A program made the translations under genes and the position numbers. Below, piece by piece: positions 42,247-50,890 of a stretch of DNA of 64,000 nucleotides. Position 1 is the first letter of the stretch. Every line of letters starts with the position of its first letter. The notes below the pieces were generated by a model. That model had not been told where the DNA came from, made no database searches, and saw nothing but the letters and a program-made list of their open reading frames with translations. Origin of the DNA: Archangium violaceum (GTDB lineage Bacteria; Myxococcota; Myxococcia; Myxococcales; Myxococcaceae); assembly GCF_016859125.1 (NCBI RefSeq), contig NZ_CP069338.1, positions 6,139,501-6,203,500 of the forward strand. The letters are read 5' to 3'.

Positions 42247-44895
42247 CTATGCCTCAGCGAACCGGATGTCCCAACCCCCCTCGGGGTCGAGAGAGATGCT
42301 CAGCTGCCTGGGGACCGAGCCGGCGGCCAGGCGCTCCAGCAGCTCACGAGAGACGGCGGGCATCAGCGAGCCCTGGAGGATGTGCTCCACGTTGCGCGCG
42401 CCCGTCTCGGCCTCGGTGCAGCGCTGTGCCAGCTCGTCGAGCAGCTCGGGGGCGAGCGTCGTCTCCACGCCGTGGACGGAGCGCAGGCGCCCCACGAGCT
42501 TGCCGAGCTTCATCGCGACGATCTCCCGCATGATGTCGGGGCCCACGGGAGCGTAGGGGACGATGGTCATGCGCGCGAGCAGCGCCGGCTTGAAGTGCTT
42601 GCTGAGGCTGGGGCGCACCTTGGCGATCATCTCCTCGGCGGTGGGCGTGGCGCCCGACTCGTGCATCTTCATGAGGATGTCCGAGCCCAGGTTGCTGGTG
42701 AGGATGACGACGGTGTTGCGGAAGTCGACGGCGCGGCCCTCGCTGTCGTTGAGCACGCCCTTGTCGAACACCTGATAGAAGAGGTTCATCACCTCCAGGT
42801 CGGCCTTCTCGCACTCGTCGAGCAGCACGACGGAGTAGGGGCGCTGGCGCACGGCCTCGGTGAGCAGGCCGCCCTCGCCGTAGCCCACGTAGCCGGGCGG
42901 CGAGCCGATGAGGCGGCTGACGGTGTGCTTCTCCTGGAACTCGCTCATGTTGAACGTGGTCATGAAGCGCTCGCCGCCGTAGAGGACGTCGGCCAGCGCC
43001 AGCGCCGTCTCCGTCTTGCCCACGCCGCTGGGGCCCACGAAGAGCAGCACGCCGATGGGGGTCTCCGGGTTGCGGATGCCCGCCTGGGCGATGCGGATGA
43101 TCTCCGCCACCTTGCGCAGGGCCGGCTCCTGGCCGCGCACGCGCTCGGTGAGCCGCGACTCGAGGCCCAGCACCGCCGTGAGCAGGTCGCTGCGCATCTT
43201 GCCCACGGGGATGCCCGTCCAGCTGGCCACCACGCGCGCCACGATGTCCGCGTCCACCTCCGCGTGCACCAGCGGCTCCTCGCCGCGCACCTGGGCCAGC
43301 TTCGCCGAGGCCTCGTCCACCGCGGCCTTCAGGGGGGCCTTGTCGGCGTCGGCCGGAGCGGAGAGCAGCGCCTTGCGCGCGTCCATCAGCGCGCCCACCG
43401 CGGTGCGCTCCTCCTCCCACCGGGCCCGCAGGGAGGCCAGGTTGTCGTTCACGGCGGCGAGCTTCTGCTCGACCTCCTCCACCTTCCCGGCCTCCACCGG
43501 GTGGCCCTCGGCGATGTCCCGCTTGCGCGCGTCGCGCTCGCGCTCCAGGGCGGAGATCTCCTGCTCGAGCGCCACCAGCTCGTCGGGCCTGGTGGACAGC
43601 TCGATCTTCACGCGCGCGGCGGCGGTGTCGAGCAGGTCCACGGCCTTGTCCGGGAGCTGGCGGCCGGAGATGTACCGGCTGGACAGCCGCACCGCGGCGG
43701 AGACGGCCTCGTCGCGGATGGTGACGCCGTGGGCGGCCTCGTAGGTGGGCCGCAGGCCGCGCAGCATCAGCTCGGCCTCCTCGACACCCGGCTCGTCCAC
43801 CTTGACGGGCTGGAAGCGCCGCTCGAGCGCGGCGTCCTTCTCGAAGTACTTCTTGTACTCGCCCCAGGTGGTGGCGGCGATGGTGCGCAGCTCACCACGC
43901 GCGAGCGCCGGCTTGAGCAGGTTGGCGCCGTCACTGCCGCCCGTCGCGCCGCCGGCGCCGATGAGCGTATGGGCCTCGTCGATGAAGAGGATGATGGGCG
44001 TGGGTGACGCCTTCACCTCGTTGATGACGGACTTGAGGCGGTTCTCGAACTCACCGCGCACGCCCGCGCCGGCCTGCAGCAGACCGAGGTCGAGCCCCAT
44101 CAGCTCCACGTTCTTCAGCGCGTCGGGCACCTCGCCCTTCACGATGGCCCAGGCCAGCCCCTCGACGAGCGCCGTCTTGCCCACGCCCGGCTCACCCACG
44201 AGGATGGGGTTGTTCTTCCGGCGCCGCGAGAGGATGTCCACCATCTGGCGGATCTCCCGGTGGCGTCCGAAGATGGGGTCGATCTTCCCCTCGCGCACCC
44301 GGCCGGTGAAGGACGTGGCGAAGCGCTGGAGCGCCTCTCCGCCGGCCGCGCCACGGGCGGACGCCGCGGACGTGGCACCTCCCGCGACGGGCTCGGGGCC
44401 CATCTCCACCGACTCTGGCGACGGCCGCAGCACCACGTCCAGCGAGGCCATCAGCTCGTCACGGGAGATGGCGTCCAGCTCGGGGAAGAGCTCGGCGGTG
44501 TAGCGATTGCGGCGGGTGACGAACTGGGCGAAGAGCGCTCCGGAGCGCAGGCGTGTCGCGCCCTGCTCCACGGAGGCCATCAACCAGGCGTCCTCGAACC
44601 ACTGGAAGAGCGTCTCGGAGAACACGGGCCGGCCGGCGTTGCCGGCGCGCAGGCCCTGGATGGCGCGCTCCATGCTGGCGGCCAGACGCAGACGGTCCAC
44701 CTGGAAGTGCTGCAGCAGGCGGGCGACGTCCGAGTCCTCGGGCTCGAGCATCTGCGCGAGCATGTGCTCGGGCACGATTTCGTAGAAGCGCCCATTGCTG
44801 GCGCGCGCGACGGCGGCCTCCAGGGTGCGGGTGGCCGTGGGCGTGAGGCGGCGGACGAGGGCCTTCGGTTCGACTCGGATGGCGGAACCCTCCAA
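42247..44895 (-). CDS. clpV: TssH/ClpV AAA+ ATPase of the type VI secretion system
   Basis: 882 residues as counted from TTG 44895. Clp-N domain (RRLTPTATRTLEAAVARASN), first AAA+ module (GEPGVGKTALVEG; LFIDEAHTLIGAG), coiled middle (PDELVALEQEISALERERDA) and second AAA+ module (GPSGVGKTETALALA; LLDECEKADLEV; TSNLGS) are complete. ClpV extracts TssB/TssC from the contracted sheath for reuse. The start is unusual: TTG 44895 has no ribosome site, but GGAGGG sits 7 bases before an ATC codon at 44880-44878, and related proteins begin with M-RVEPKALVRRLT there. So the start may be AUC or a mutated ATG. A hairpin (44920-44953) precedes the gene. Confidence 0.92.
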   Translation of the reverse strand: MEGSAIRVEPKALVRRLTPTATRTLEAAVARASNGRFYEIVPEHMLAQMLEPEDSDVARLLQHFQVDRLRLAASMERAIQGLRAGNAGRPVFSETLFQWFEDAWLMASVEQGATRLRSGALFAQFVTRRNRYTAELFPELDAISRDELMASLDVVLRPSPESVEMGPEPVAGGATSAASARGAAGGEALQRFATSFTGRVREGKIDPIFGRHREIRQMVDILSRRRKNNPILVGEPGVGKTALVEGLAWAIVKGEVPDALKNVELMGLDLGLLQAGAGVRGEFENRLKSVINEVKASPTPIILFIDEAHTLIGAGGATGGSDGANLLKPALARGELRTIAATTWGEYKKYFEKDAALERRFQPVKVDEPGVEEAELMLRGLRPTYEAAHGVTIRDEAVSAAVRLSSRYISGRQLPDKAVDLLDTAAARVKIELSTRPDELVALEQEISALERERDARKRDIAEGHPVEAGKVEEVEQKLAAVNDNLASLRARWEEERTAVGALMDARKALLSAPADADKAPLKAAVDEASAKLAQVRGEEPLVHAEVDADIVARVVASWTGIPVGKMRSDLLTAVLGLESRLTERVRGQEPALRKVAEIIRIAQAGIRNPETPIGVLLFVGPSGVGKTETALALADVLYGGERFMTTFNMSEFQEKHTVSRLIGSPPGYVGYGEGGLLTEAVRQRPYSVVLLDECEKADLEVMNLFYQVFDKGVLNDSEGRAVDFRNTVVILTSNLGSDILMKMHESGATPTAEEMIAKVRPSLSKHFKPALLARMTIVPYAPVGPDIMREIVAMKLGKLVGRLRSVHGVETTLAPELLDELAQRCTEAETGARNVEHILQGSLMPAVSRELLERLAAGSVPRQLSISLDPEGGWDIRFAEA

Positions 44896-44919
44896 CAGGG
44901 GACGGCGGAATGTCTTTCA

Positions 44920-44953
44920 GGGAGCGCCAGCGCCGTCGGTTGCCAGCGCTCCC
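44920..44953 (-). promoter_or_regulatory. Intercistronic hairpin between tssG and clpV
   Basis: gggagcgc (44920-44927) pairs with gcgctccc (44946-44953) across an 18-base loop, just downstream of the tssG stop and 25 bases before the clpV start. It may protect or attenuate the transcript. Confidence 0.4.
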
Positions 44954-44964
44954 GGGGTCGCGCT

Positions 44965-46005
44965 TCACACGACCGGAATGCTGAGGCGTATCTGCTTTCC
45001 CTTACCCAACCACGTATCCCGCCCCAGCTGCGCCGACTGCGTGCTCGAAAGGTTGAACGTCTGGGTGACGCCTTCCGTCAGTCCCAGCTCGAACTCGTAC
45101 TCGAGTGGATCCTTCAGGAAGAGCCGCGCCACCTCGCGCGCCTGCGCCAGCAGATCTCCCCCCGGGAGCATCCGCCGGTACACGGTGGTGGGCAGGGGCT
45201 CGATGTGGATCTTGATCTTCCCCATGCGATCGTAGGCCTTGCCGCCCAGCACGGTGTTCTTCCCGAGGATGTGGTTGTTGCGGCCGAGCTGCAGCCGGGC
45301 ATCGATGTCCACCCAGCGGCCCACGAACTGCTCCACCCGTACCCGAGCGCCCTGCAGCTCGTCACCGAGCACGTCCTCCAGGGCGGCTTCCAGCTTGTCG
45401 GCGGTGCGCGCGCGCGAGTCCAACAAGGGAACGATGCGCAGCAGCCGCCGCGTGGGCAGCTTGCTCGTGCCGTTGCCCTCGTACGTGTCGAAGCCCGCGA
45501 GCGCCAGCAGCCGGCGGGACCACTGGTCGGTGTTCTCGGAGTTGGACTCGCTGGTGATGCGGTACTTGGACTCGATGCGGTAGAGCAGCGACAGCAGCCG
45601 GTGATGGAAGAGGTCCAGGAACTCCCGGCGGACGGCATGGTCCGGGTCCTCCTGGGCGATCTCCTCGGCGATGTACATCGGCAGCGGGCTCACCGAGCCG
45701 GTGAGCCCGAGGAAGTGGGTGACGACCTCGAAGAGGGGACGCCTCGAGAACGCGTCCTCCGCGCGCACCGGCACCTGGCGCAGCGTCACCTCGCTGACGT
45801 CTCCCGAGGAGAAGCCCAGCGAGGGGTCGTGCCGGAAGCGGATCATCTCCTCGTTCACCGGGCCGACGCTCCCCACGCGTGCCGCCTCGGCCGTCAACCG
45901 CTCGAGGTAGGACACGAGCTGGAAGAAGCCCAGGTGGGGCGCCATCCCGGCCAGGCGGCGGGAGGCCTCTACAAGAGTGTCAGGAAGCCGTTCCTCGGGA
46001 GCCAT
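44965..46005 (-). CDS. tssG: TssG, T6SS baseplate protein
   Basis: 346 residues of the TssG (VasB/ImpH) family. Typical features are LGFFQLVSYLERLTAEAARV near the start, VNEEMIRFRHDPSLGFSSGD, LFEVVTHFLGLTGSVSPLPM followed by YIAEEI, FHHRLLSLLYRIESKYRI, and the end GRDTWLGKGKQIRLSIPVV. TssG joins TssE, TssF, TssK to form the baseplate wedge on which the Hcp tube and sheath are built. GGAG lies before ATG 46005. Its start overlaps the tssF end by 37 bases, which implies translational coupling. Confidence 0.92.
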   Translation of the reverse strand: MAPEERLPDTLVEASRRLAGMAPHLGFFQLVSYLERLTAEAARVGSVGPVNEEMIRFRHDPSLGFSSGDVSEVTLRQVPVRAEDAFSRRPLFEVVTHFLGLTGSVSPLPMYIAEEIAQEDPDHAVRREFLDLFHHRLLSLLYRIESKYRITSESNSENTDQWSRRLLALAGFDTYEGNGTSKLPTRRLLRIVPLLDSRARTADKLEAALEDVLGDELQGARVRVEQFVGRWVDIDARLQLGRNNHILGKNTVLGGKAYDRMGKIKIHIEPLPTTVYRRMLPGGDLLAQAREVARLFLKDPLEYEFELGLTEGVTQTFNLSSTQSAQLGRDTWLGKGKQIRLSIPVV

Positions 46006-47717
46006 GCGAACTCCGTCTGCGAGGGCTGGAGCCGGATGGCCAGCTCGTTGAAGGAGTTGAGGGTGACGTGGGAGGCCAGCAGCTCATCGAGGATGCATCC
46101 GAAGAGGAAGGCATCCCCCACACCCATGAAGTTCGTTTCCTCGAGGTCCACCATCGTCTTGTTGCCGCGCACGGGAGAGCCCTCGAGGAAGCGCGTGAGG
46201 GCCCTCGTCTCCACGTTGCGGATGGCGTTGATACGCAGGCGGCTGGCGCGGGCGGCCAGGTTGTCCGCGAGCGCCTGGAAGTTGTACAGGTCCAGCAGGC
46301 GCCGCAGCGCCGCGGCATCCGCGATGGAGTGCTGGTTGATGGCCAGGTGCGAGAGCAGCCGCCAGTGCAGCTCGGTGCCCAGTGGCGCGCGGGCCGGACG
46401 GCTCACCGGGGTGATGTTCTTGAACCTGGCGTTGGTGGGCGAGGCCGGGGTGGACTGGGTGATGTCCCCCACCTGCAACCGCGCGGGCAGCGAGCGGTTG
46501 GTGCAGGTGAGATCGATGGACAGCACCTCCTCGGCCCCGAGCGTGGGCGCCACGTCGCGCGGCGTCTCCAGGGTGAGGTACGTGTCGATGCCGTCATCCA
46601 CGGGCGAGTGGACGCGCCGCAGCCGGTAGAAGGCCTGCTCGGCGCCCTCGCCCTGGGTGTGCTCGAACTCGTGGAAGGGAAGGTAGGTGCGGCGATCGCT
46701 GCGCCCGGCGGTGAGCCCCGTCACCGAGTCCACGGAGTACACCTCCGCGTGCTGGGGCTGCAGCTCCGAGGCTCGCACCAGGTGCTCGCGGCCCAGGGCA
46801 TGGTGGAAGAGCGGATCCGCCGGGGCCCGGAAGAGGTTGATGACGGGAGTGCAGTGCAGGCGGAACATCTCCCGGGTAATCCGCGCGTCCAGGGGCGGCG
46901 GGCGCTCCAGGTGGAAGGAGATCTCGAAGCGCTCCTCGAGCGCGGACGCGGCCGTCTCCAGGCCGTGTACCTCGAAGAAGAGGAACTTCTCCGGCAGCGT
47001 GAAGTACTCCTGCAACAGCCGGTAGCCGTCGAAGGCCCGGGGCCAGGGCAGCAGGCGGAAGTGCCTGTCGAAGCCCACGGGGCGGATGCAGCTGGGCTGG
47101 AGCACCACCTCGTTGCCGCTGGCGGTGCCACGCACGCGCACCTGGCGGCAGTAGCGCAGCAGCCACAGCAGGACGAGGGCGCTGGCGGACATCTCCCCGT
47201 GGATGAAGAGGCGCAGGCCGTGGGGCTTCTGCAGCTCCTCGCGGCCCTGCTCCGTCGTCTGGAAGAAGAGGCGCAGCACCGGCGAGGACACGGACGAGCG
47301 GTCCAGCACCGCGTCCTGCACGCTGAGCGGCAGCAGGTCCACGTCGTGGGTGGTGCGGAAGACGCAGCTGGTGCCGTCCAGCGGCGTCGAGGCCACCTCG
47401 GCCCCCGCGGCGATGCGCGAGCGGCCACGCAGGGCGCGCATCTGCGGCGAGAACTCCACGATGGAGCACGCCGGCACCGGGCGCAGGTAGTGGGGCAGCA
47501 GCAGCTCCGTGAGCCCCTGCACCATCTCCGGGACGTCGTCGTCCACGCGCTCGCGGATGCGCGCGGTGAGGAAGGCGAAGCCCTCCAGCAGCCGCTCCAC
47601 GTCGGGATCCGCGCCACGCTCGACCAACAGGCCGGCGACGCTCGGGTTGGCCAGCCCGAAGGCCCGGCCCATCTCCCGGAGGTAGCTGAGCTCGCTCAGG
47701 TAGTACTTGCTGAACAT
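45969..47717 (-). CDS. tssF: TssF, T6SS baseplate protein
   Basis: 582 residues of the TssF (VasA/ImpG) family. The N-terminus FSKYYLSELSYLREMGRAFG and LANPSVAGLLVERGADPDVE with RLLEGFAFLTARIRERVDDD is the family hallmark, then MVQGLTELLLPHYLRPVPAC. The C-terminal half shows LHWRLLSHLAINQHSIADAA and the final MGVGDAFLFGCILDELLASH. TssF forms the core of the baseplate wedge with TssG. Normal length. It lies 10 bases after tssE. Confidence 0.93.
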   Translation of the reverse strand: MFSKYYLSELSYLREMGRAFGLANPSVAGLLVERGADPDVERLLEGFAFLTARIRERVDDDVPEMVQGLTELLLPHYLRPVPACSIVEFSPQMRALRGRSRIAAGAEVASTPLDGTSCVFRTTHDVDLLPLSVQDAVLDRSSVSSPVLRLFFQTTEQGREELQKPHGLRLFIHGEMSASALVLLWLLRYCRQVRVRGTASGNEVVLQPSCIRPVGFDRHFRLLPWPRAFDGYRLLQEYFTLPEKFLFFEVHGLETAASALEERFEISFHLERPPPLDARITREMFRLHCTPVINLFRAPADPLFHHALGREHLVRASELQPQHAEVYSVDSVTGLTAGRSDRRTYLPFHEFEHTQGEGAEQAFYRLRRVHSPVDDGIDTYLTLETPRDVAPTLGAEEVLSIDLTCTNRSLPARLQVGDITQSTPASPTNARFKNITPVSRPARAPLGTELHWRLLSHLAINQHSIADAAALRRLLDLYNFQALADNLAARASRLRINAIRNVETRALTRFLEGSPVRGNKTMVDLEETNFMGVGDAFLFGCILDELLASHVTLNSFNELAIRLQPSQTEFAWLPRNGFLTLL

Positions 47718-47727
47718 CCTCGCCCTT

Positions 47728-48126
47728 TCACCAGAGGTCGACCCGCCCGCCGGGTTGCAACTCGGTATGGAAGCGCACGGTGCCGCGCGCGTCCTTGATG
47801 TTGAGCTGCGCGATGATGTCGAACCGCAGGGCGGTCGGGTCCTGCTCGTCGGGGACGTGCATGACGACGACGTTCTTCAGCCGCGGCTCGAACTCCTGGA
47901 TGGCCGTGCGGATGGACTGCTGCATCCTCGGGATGGCCGCAGGGAACAGGTGGATGATGTCGTTGAAATCCATGATGCCGAAGCCAGGGGCGGCCGCTGC
48001 CTCTCCCTTGCGGGTGTTGAGCAGGACCCGCAGGTGCTCGGCGATGGCGGCCACCGCGTTGCCTCGGGGCGCGAGCGCGCCGTGGCTGCTGGAGGCCAGA
48101 CGTGTCAGGAGTCCTCGTTCGGCCAT
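47728..48126 (-). CDS. tssE: TssE, gp25-like T6SS baseplate protein
   Basis: 132 residues of the gp25/TssE family. RVLLNTRKGEAAAAPGFGIMD with DFNDI is the segment conserved with phage T4 gp25 (a basic N-terminal arm then PxFG), and the C-terminal part ends in IKDARGTVRFHTELQPGGRV. TssE initiates sheath polymerisation on the baseplate. It starts at ATG 48126, 62 bases after the hcp stop; most of that gap is a strong hairpin (48144-48176). Confidence 0.92.
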   Translation of the reverse strand: MAERGLLTRLASSSHGALAPRGNAVAAIAEHLRVLLNTRKGEAAAAPGFGIMDFNDIIHLFPAAIPRMQQSIRTAIQEFEPRLKNVVVMHVPDEQDPTALRFDIIAQLNIKDARGTVRFHTELQPGGRVDLW

Positions 48127-48140
48127 GGCGTGCGGAGGCT

Positions 48141-48180
48141 GCTCCGGAGCGCTCGCGTTTCACGCGGGCGCTCCGGGAGC
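48141..48180 (-). promoter_or_regulatory. Strong hairpin just after hcp
   Basis: ccggagcgc (48144-48152) pairs perfectly with gcgctccgg (48168-48176), and an inner cgcg/cgcg stem (48154-48157 with 48163-48166) closes a tttca loop, so the stem has 13 pairs and one mismatch. It sits between the hcp stop (48189) and the tssE start (48126), and there is no U-tract after it. Confidence 0.6.
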
Positions 48181-48188
48181 GGAACGGA

Positions 48189-48680
48189 CTAGCGCTGCGC
48201 GTCCCAGGTGTCGGTGTGCGTCACGCCGCCGTTGGTGATGGTCCAGTCGATCGTGTGGAACACGAAGGTGACCTCCTCCATGGCGGGCAGGTTGGTGCTG
48301 GCCGGCACGAAGCTGTCCGGCACGTGCTGCTTGATGCTGTTGATGCGGCCCTTCTTGATGGCGATGGTGTAGAACTGCTCGGTGGTGCCATCACCGGTCG
48401 GGTTGGGGCGGAAGAACTTGAAGGTCGCGTCGATGACCTGGTTCTCGCACAGGGCCTTCATGAGCAGCGGGGACGACTTGTCGATGCGCTTCACGATGCG
48501 CATCGGCGGGTACTGACGGCGACCCGTCGCCAGGCCGGAGCCCGACTCGCGCGCGGTGATGACCTCGTGCTCGAAGGACACGCACTCGATGGAGTCCTGG
48601 CGACCCAGGCTCGTCTGGGTGCTGTCACCCTTGATGTCCGTGCCGTTCGCCTTCAGGTACAGGTGTACTGTCTCAGCCAT
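48189..48680 (-). CDS. hcp: Hcp (TssD), T6SS inner-tube protein
   Basis: 163 residues of the Hcp family: MAETVHLYLKANGTDIKGDS, TQTSLGRQDSIECVSFEHEV, YPPMRIVKRIDKSSPLLMKA, and the characteristic AMEEVTFVFHTIDWTITNGG near the end. Hcp forms hexameric rings stacked as the tube that is pushed into the target cell and can carry effectors in its lumen. The start at ATG 48680 follows an AGGTGG site. It is the only hcp in the window. Hairpins upstream (48720-48739) and downstream (48144-48176) isolate it within the operon. Confidence 0.94.
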   Translation of the reverse strand: MAETVHLYLKANGTDIKGDSTQTSLGRQDSIECVSFEHEVITARESGSGLATGRRQYPPMRIVKRIDKSSPLLMKALCENQVIDATFKFFRPNPTGDGTTEQFYTIAIKKGRINSIKQHVPDSFVPASTNLPAMEEVTFVFHTIDWTITNGGVTHTDTWDAQR

Positions 48681-48719
48681 AAGCCACCTCGGTGTGTGCG
48701 CCGCGTACGGCGCGGAAGA

Positions 48720-48739
48720 CCGGGCCCCTTGGGGCCCGG
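48720..48739 (-). promoter_or_regulatory. Perfect hairpin ahead of hcp
   Basis: ccgggcccc and ggggcccgg form a 9-bp perfect stem around tt at the centre, 40 bases before the hcp start and 52 bases after the tssC stop. There is no U-tract. Confidence 0.6.
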
Positions 48740-48790
48740 GGTTGATGGAGCCCGCGTTCAGCGGAACCACGAATCACGGGTGCGACGGGC

Positions 48791-50275
48791 TCACTCCTTG
48801 TCCAGCTTGCCCACCAACGACAGGGTGAAGGACGCGCCCATGTACTTGAAGTGCGGGCGCACCTGCAGGCTGCAACGATACCAGCCGGGCTGACCCTCCA
48901 CATCCTCAACCGTCACGCGGGCGGCGCGCAGCGGGCGGCGCGAACGCACGGCGGGCGCCGGGTCGTCCATGTCGGCGATGTACTGGCTCATCCACTGGTT
49001 GAGCTCGCGCTCCAGGTCCGAGCGCTCCTTCCAGCTGCCAATCTGCTCGCGCTGGAGCACCTTCACGTAGTGCGCCAGCCGCGTCATGATGAACATGTAG
49101 GGCAGCTGCGTACCGAGGCGGTAGTTGGTCTCCGCCGCCTTACCCTCCGGCGTGCTGCCGAAGAACTTGGCCTTCTGCGCCGAGTTGGCCGAGAAGAAGG
49201 CCGCGTTGTCCGCGTCCTTGCGGAACACCAGGCCGATGAAGCCCTCCTCGCTCAGCTCGTACTCGCGCCGCTCGGTGAGCATCACCTCGGTGGGGACCTT
49301 GGTCTGGATCTCCCCCATGGCCTCGTACTGGTGCAGCGGCAGCATCTCCACCGCGCCACCGGACTGCGGGCCGATGATGTTCGGGCTCCAGCGGAACTTG
49401 GCGAACGAGTCCGCCACGCGGGTGGCGAACGCCGTGGAGGCGTGGCCCCACAGGTAGCGGTCATGGTGGCCGACCACGTCCTCGTTGAAGTTGAAGGCCT
49501 TCACGGGGATGGTCTTCTCACCGTAGGGCAGGCGCAGCAGGAAGCGCGGCATGCACAGGCCCACGTAGCGCGCGTCCTCGCTCTCGCGGAACGAGTGCCA
49601 CCGGGCGTACTGCGGACCCTCGAAGAGGGACTTGAGGTCCTTGAGGTTCGGCAGGTTGAGGAAGTTCTGCTCGCCGAACATCTCCGGGCTGGCGTTGGCG
49701 ATGAAGGGCGCGTGCGCCATGGCCGCCACGGACGCGCACTTGCGCAGCAGGTCGATGTCCTGCGGGCCCGGGCCGAAGTCGTAGTTGCCCAGCAGCAGGC
49801 CGTAGGGCTTGCCACCGAACACGCCGTACTCGTTGGAGTACACCAGCCGGTACAGGCCGCTCTTCACCACCTCGGGGGAGTCCTCGAAGTCCTTGAGCAG
49901 GTCCTCCTTGGAGACGTTGAGCATCTCCACGCGGATGTTCTCGCGGAAGTCCACCCGGTCCACGAGGAACTTCAGCGAGCGCCACGCGGACTCCAGCTTC
50001 TGGACGTCCTGGTGGTGCATGATCTCGTTGACCTGGGACGTCAGGCGCCGGTCGATCTCCGCGATCATCGCGTCGACGAGGGCCTTGTCCACGCGCTCCT
50101 CGGAGCGGTTGGGGGCCAGCATCTCGGTGATGAAGGCTTCCACGCCCCGGCGGGCGACGTCATAGCCCTCGTCCTTGGGCTTGATCTTCGCCTCGGAGAG
50201 GATCTCGTCGAGCAGGGAGGGCGAAACGGCCGCCGCGGCGCCCGCTGGATTCTGGGTCTGGGTCTGGGTGCTCAT
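48791..50275 (-). CDS. tssC: TssC, T6SS sheath large subunit
   Basis: 494 residues of the TssC/EvpB family. RRGVEAFITEMLAPNRSEER, MHHQDVQKLESAWRSLKFLV and DFRENIRVEMLNVSKEDLLK lie in the N-terminal half; YGLLLGNYDFGPGPQDIDLL, RFLLRLPYGEKTIPVKAFNF and ending GASFTLSLVGKLDKE follow. TssB and TssC form the contractile sheath that drives the tube out. Normal length. It starts 22 bases after tssB, and the downstream 110-base gap to hcp holds a hairpin. Confidence 0.94.
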   Translation of the reverse strand: MSTQTQTQNPAGAAAAVSPSLLDEILSEAKIKPKDEGYDVARRGVEAFITEMLAPNRSEERVDKALVDAMIAEIDRRLTSQVNEIMHHQDVQKLESAWRSLKFLVDRVDFRENIRVEMLNVSKEDLLKDFEDSPEVVKSGLYRLVYSNEYGVFGGKPYGLLLGNYDFGPGPQDIDLLRKCASVAAMAHAPFIANASPEMFGEQNFLNLPNLKDLKSLFEGPQYARWHSFRESEDARYVGLCMPRFLLRLPYGEKTIPVKAFNFNEDVVGHHDRYLWGHASTAFATRVADSFAKFRWSPNIIGPQSGGAVEMLPLHQYEAMGEIQTKVPTEVMLTERREYELSEEGFIGLVFRKDADNAAFFSANSAQKAKFFGSTPEGKAAETNYRLGTQLPYMFIMTRLAHYVKVLQREQIGSWKERSDLERELNQWMSQYIADMDDPAPAVRSRRPLRAARVTVEDVEGQPGWYRCSLQVRPHFKYMGASFTLSLVGKLDKE

Positions 50276-50297
50276 GGGTCACGCTCTCGCTGCTGGA

Positions 50298-50807
50298 CTA
50301 CTTCTTGGAATCACCGTTGCCATCGGCCTTGAGGCCAAGCTCGTCGATGAGGCGCTTGCGGCCCTCGTCGTCGGCGAGCATCGCCTGGAGCTTCTTGCGG
50401 AAGGCGGGGACGTTGCCCAGGGGCCCCTTGAGCGCGTGCAGCGCGCTGCGCAGCTCCAGCAGCTTCCGGAGCTCGGGCACCTGGTTGACGATGCTCTCGG
50501 GCGCGAAGTCCGCCAGGCTCTTGAACTGCAGGGACACGGCCAGGTTGGCGCCGTCCTCGTTGGACAGCTTGTCCGTGACGGAGATGTCCACCTTGAGGTC
50601 CTGCTGCGCCATGACCTCGGTGAAGTTCATCTTGTCGACGTTGATGGGAGCGCGATCCTCCAGCGGGCGGTCATCCTGCCGGCCGGTGAAGTCACCCATC
50701 ATCAGCATCTTGAGGGGCAGCTCGACCTGCTCCTGCATGTTACCCGTTGCGGGCTTGTAGACGATGTTGACGCGCTCGGTAGGGGCGACGGAACTCTCTT
50801 TGCTCAT
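50298..50807 (-). CDS. tssB: TssB, T6SS sheath small subunit
   Basis: 169 residues of the TssB/VipA family: ERVNIVYKPATGNMQEQVEL, PLKMLMMGDFTGRQDDRPLE, DFAPESIVNQVPELRKLLEL and RSALHALKGPLGNVPAFRKK. TssB heterodimerises with TssC into the sheath. The start ATG 50807 follows a GAGGAG site. An 83-base gap separates it from tssA, which may carry an internal promoter, although none could be identified. Confidence 0.94.
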   Translation of the reverse strand: MSKESSVAPTERVNIVYKPATGNMQEQVELPLKMLMMGDFTGRQDDRPLEDRAPINVDKMNFTEVMAQQDLKVDISVTDKLSNEDGANLAVSLQFKSLADFAPESIVNQVPELRKLLELRSALHALKGPLGNVPAFRKKLQAMLADDEGRKRLIDELGLKADGNGDSKK

Positions 50808-50890
50808 CTGCTGCTATCTCCTCTTGAGTGAGGTGGGTGGTGCGTGGGCTCGTCGCCAGTTGAAGCTTGTCCGAGAATGCTGCCCCAGTG

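Noticed and set aside
48107-48118. gtgtcaggagtcc as another copy of the dispersed motif
   Set aside because: It is inside tssE coding sequence and matches only part of the motif, so chance similarity is the simpler reading.
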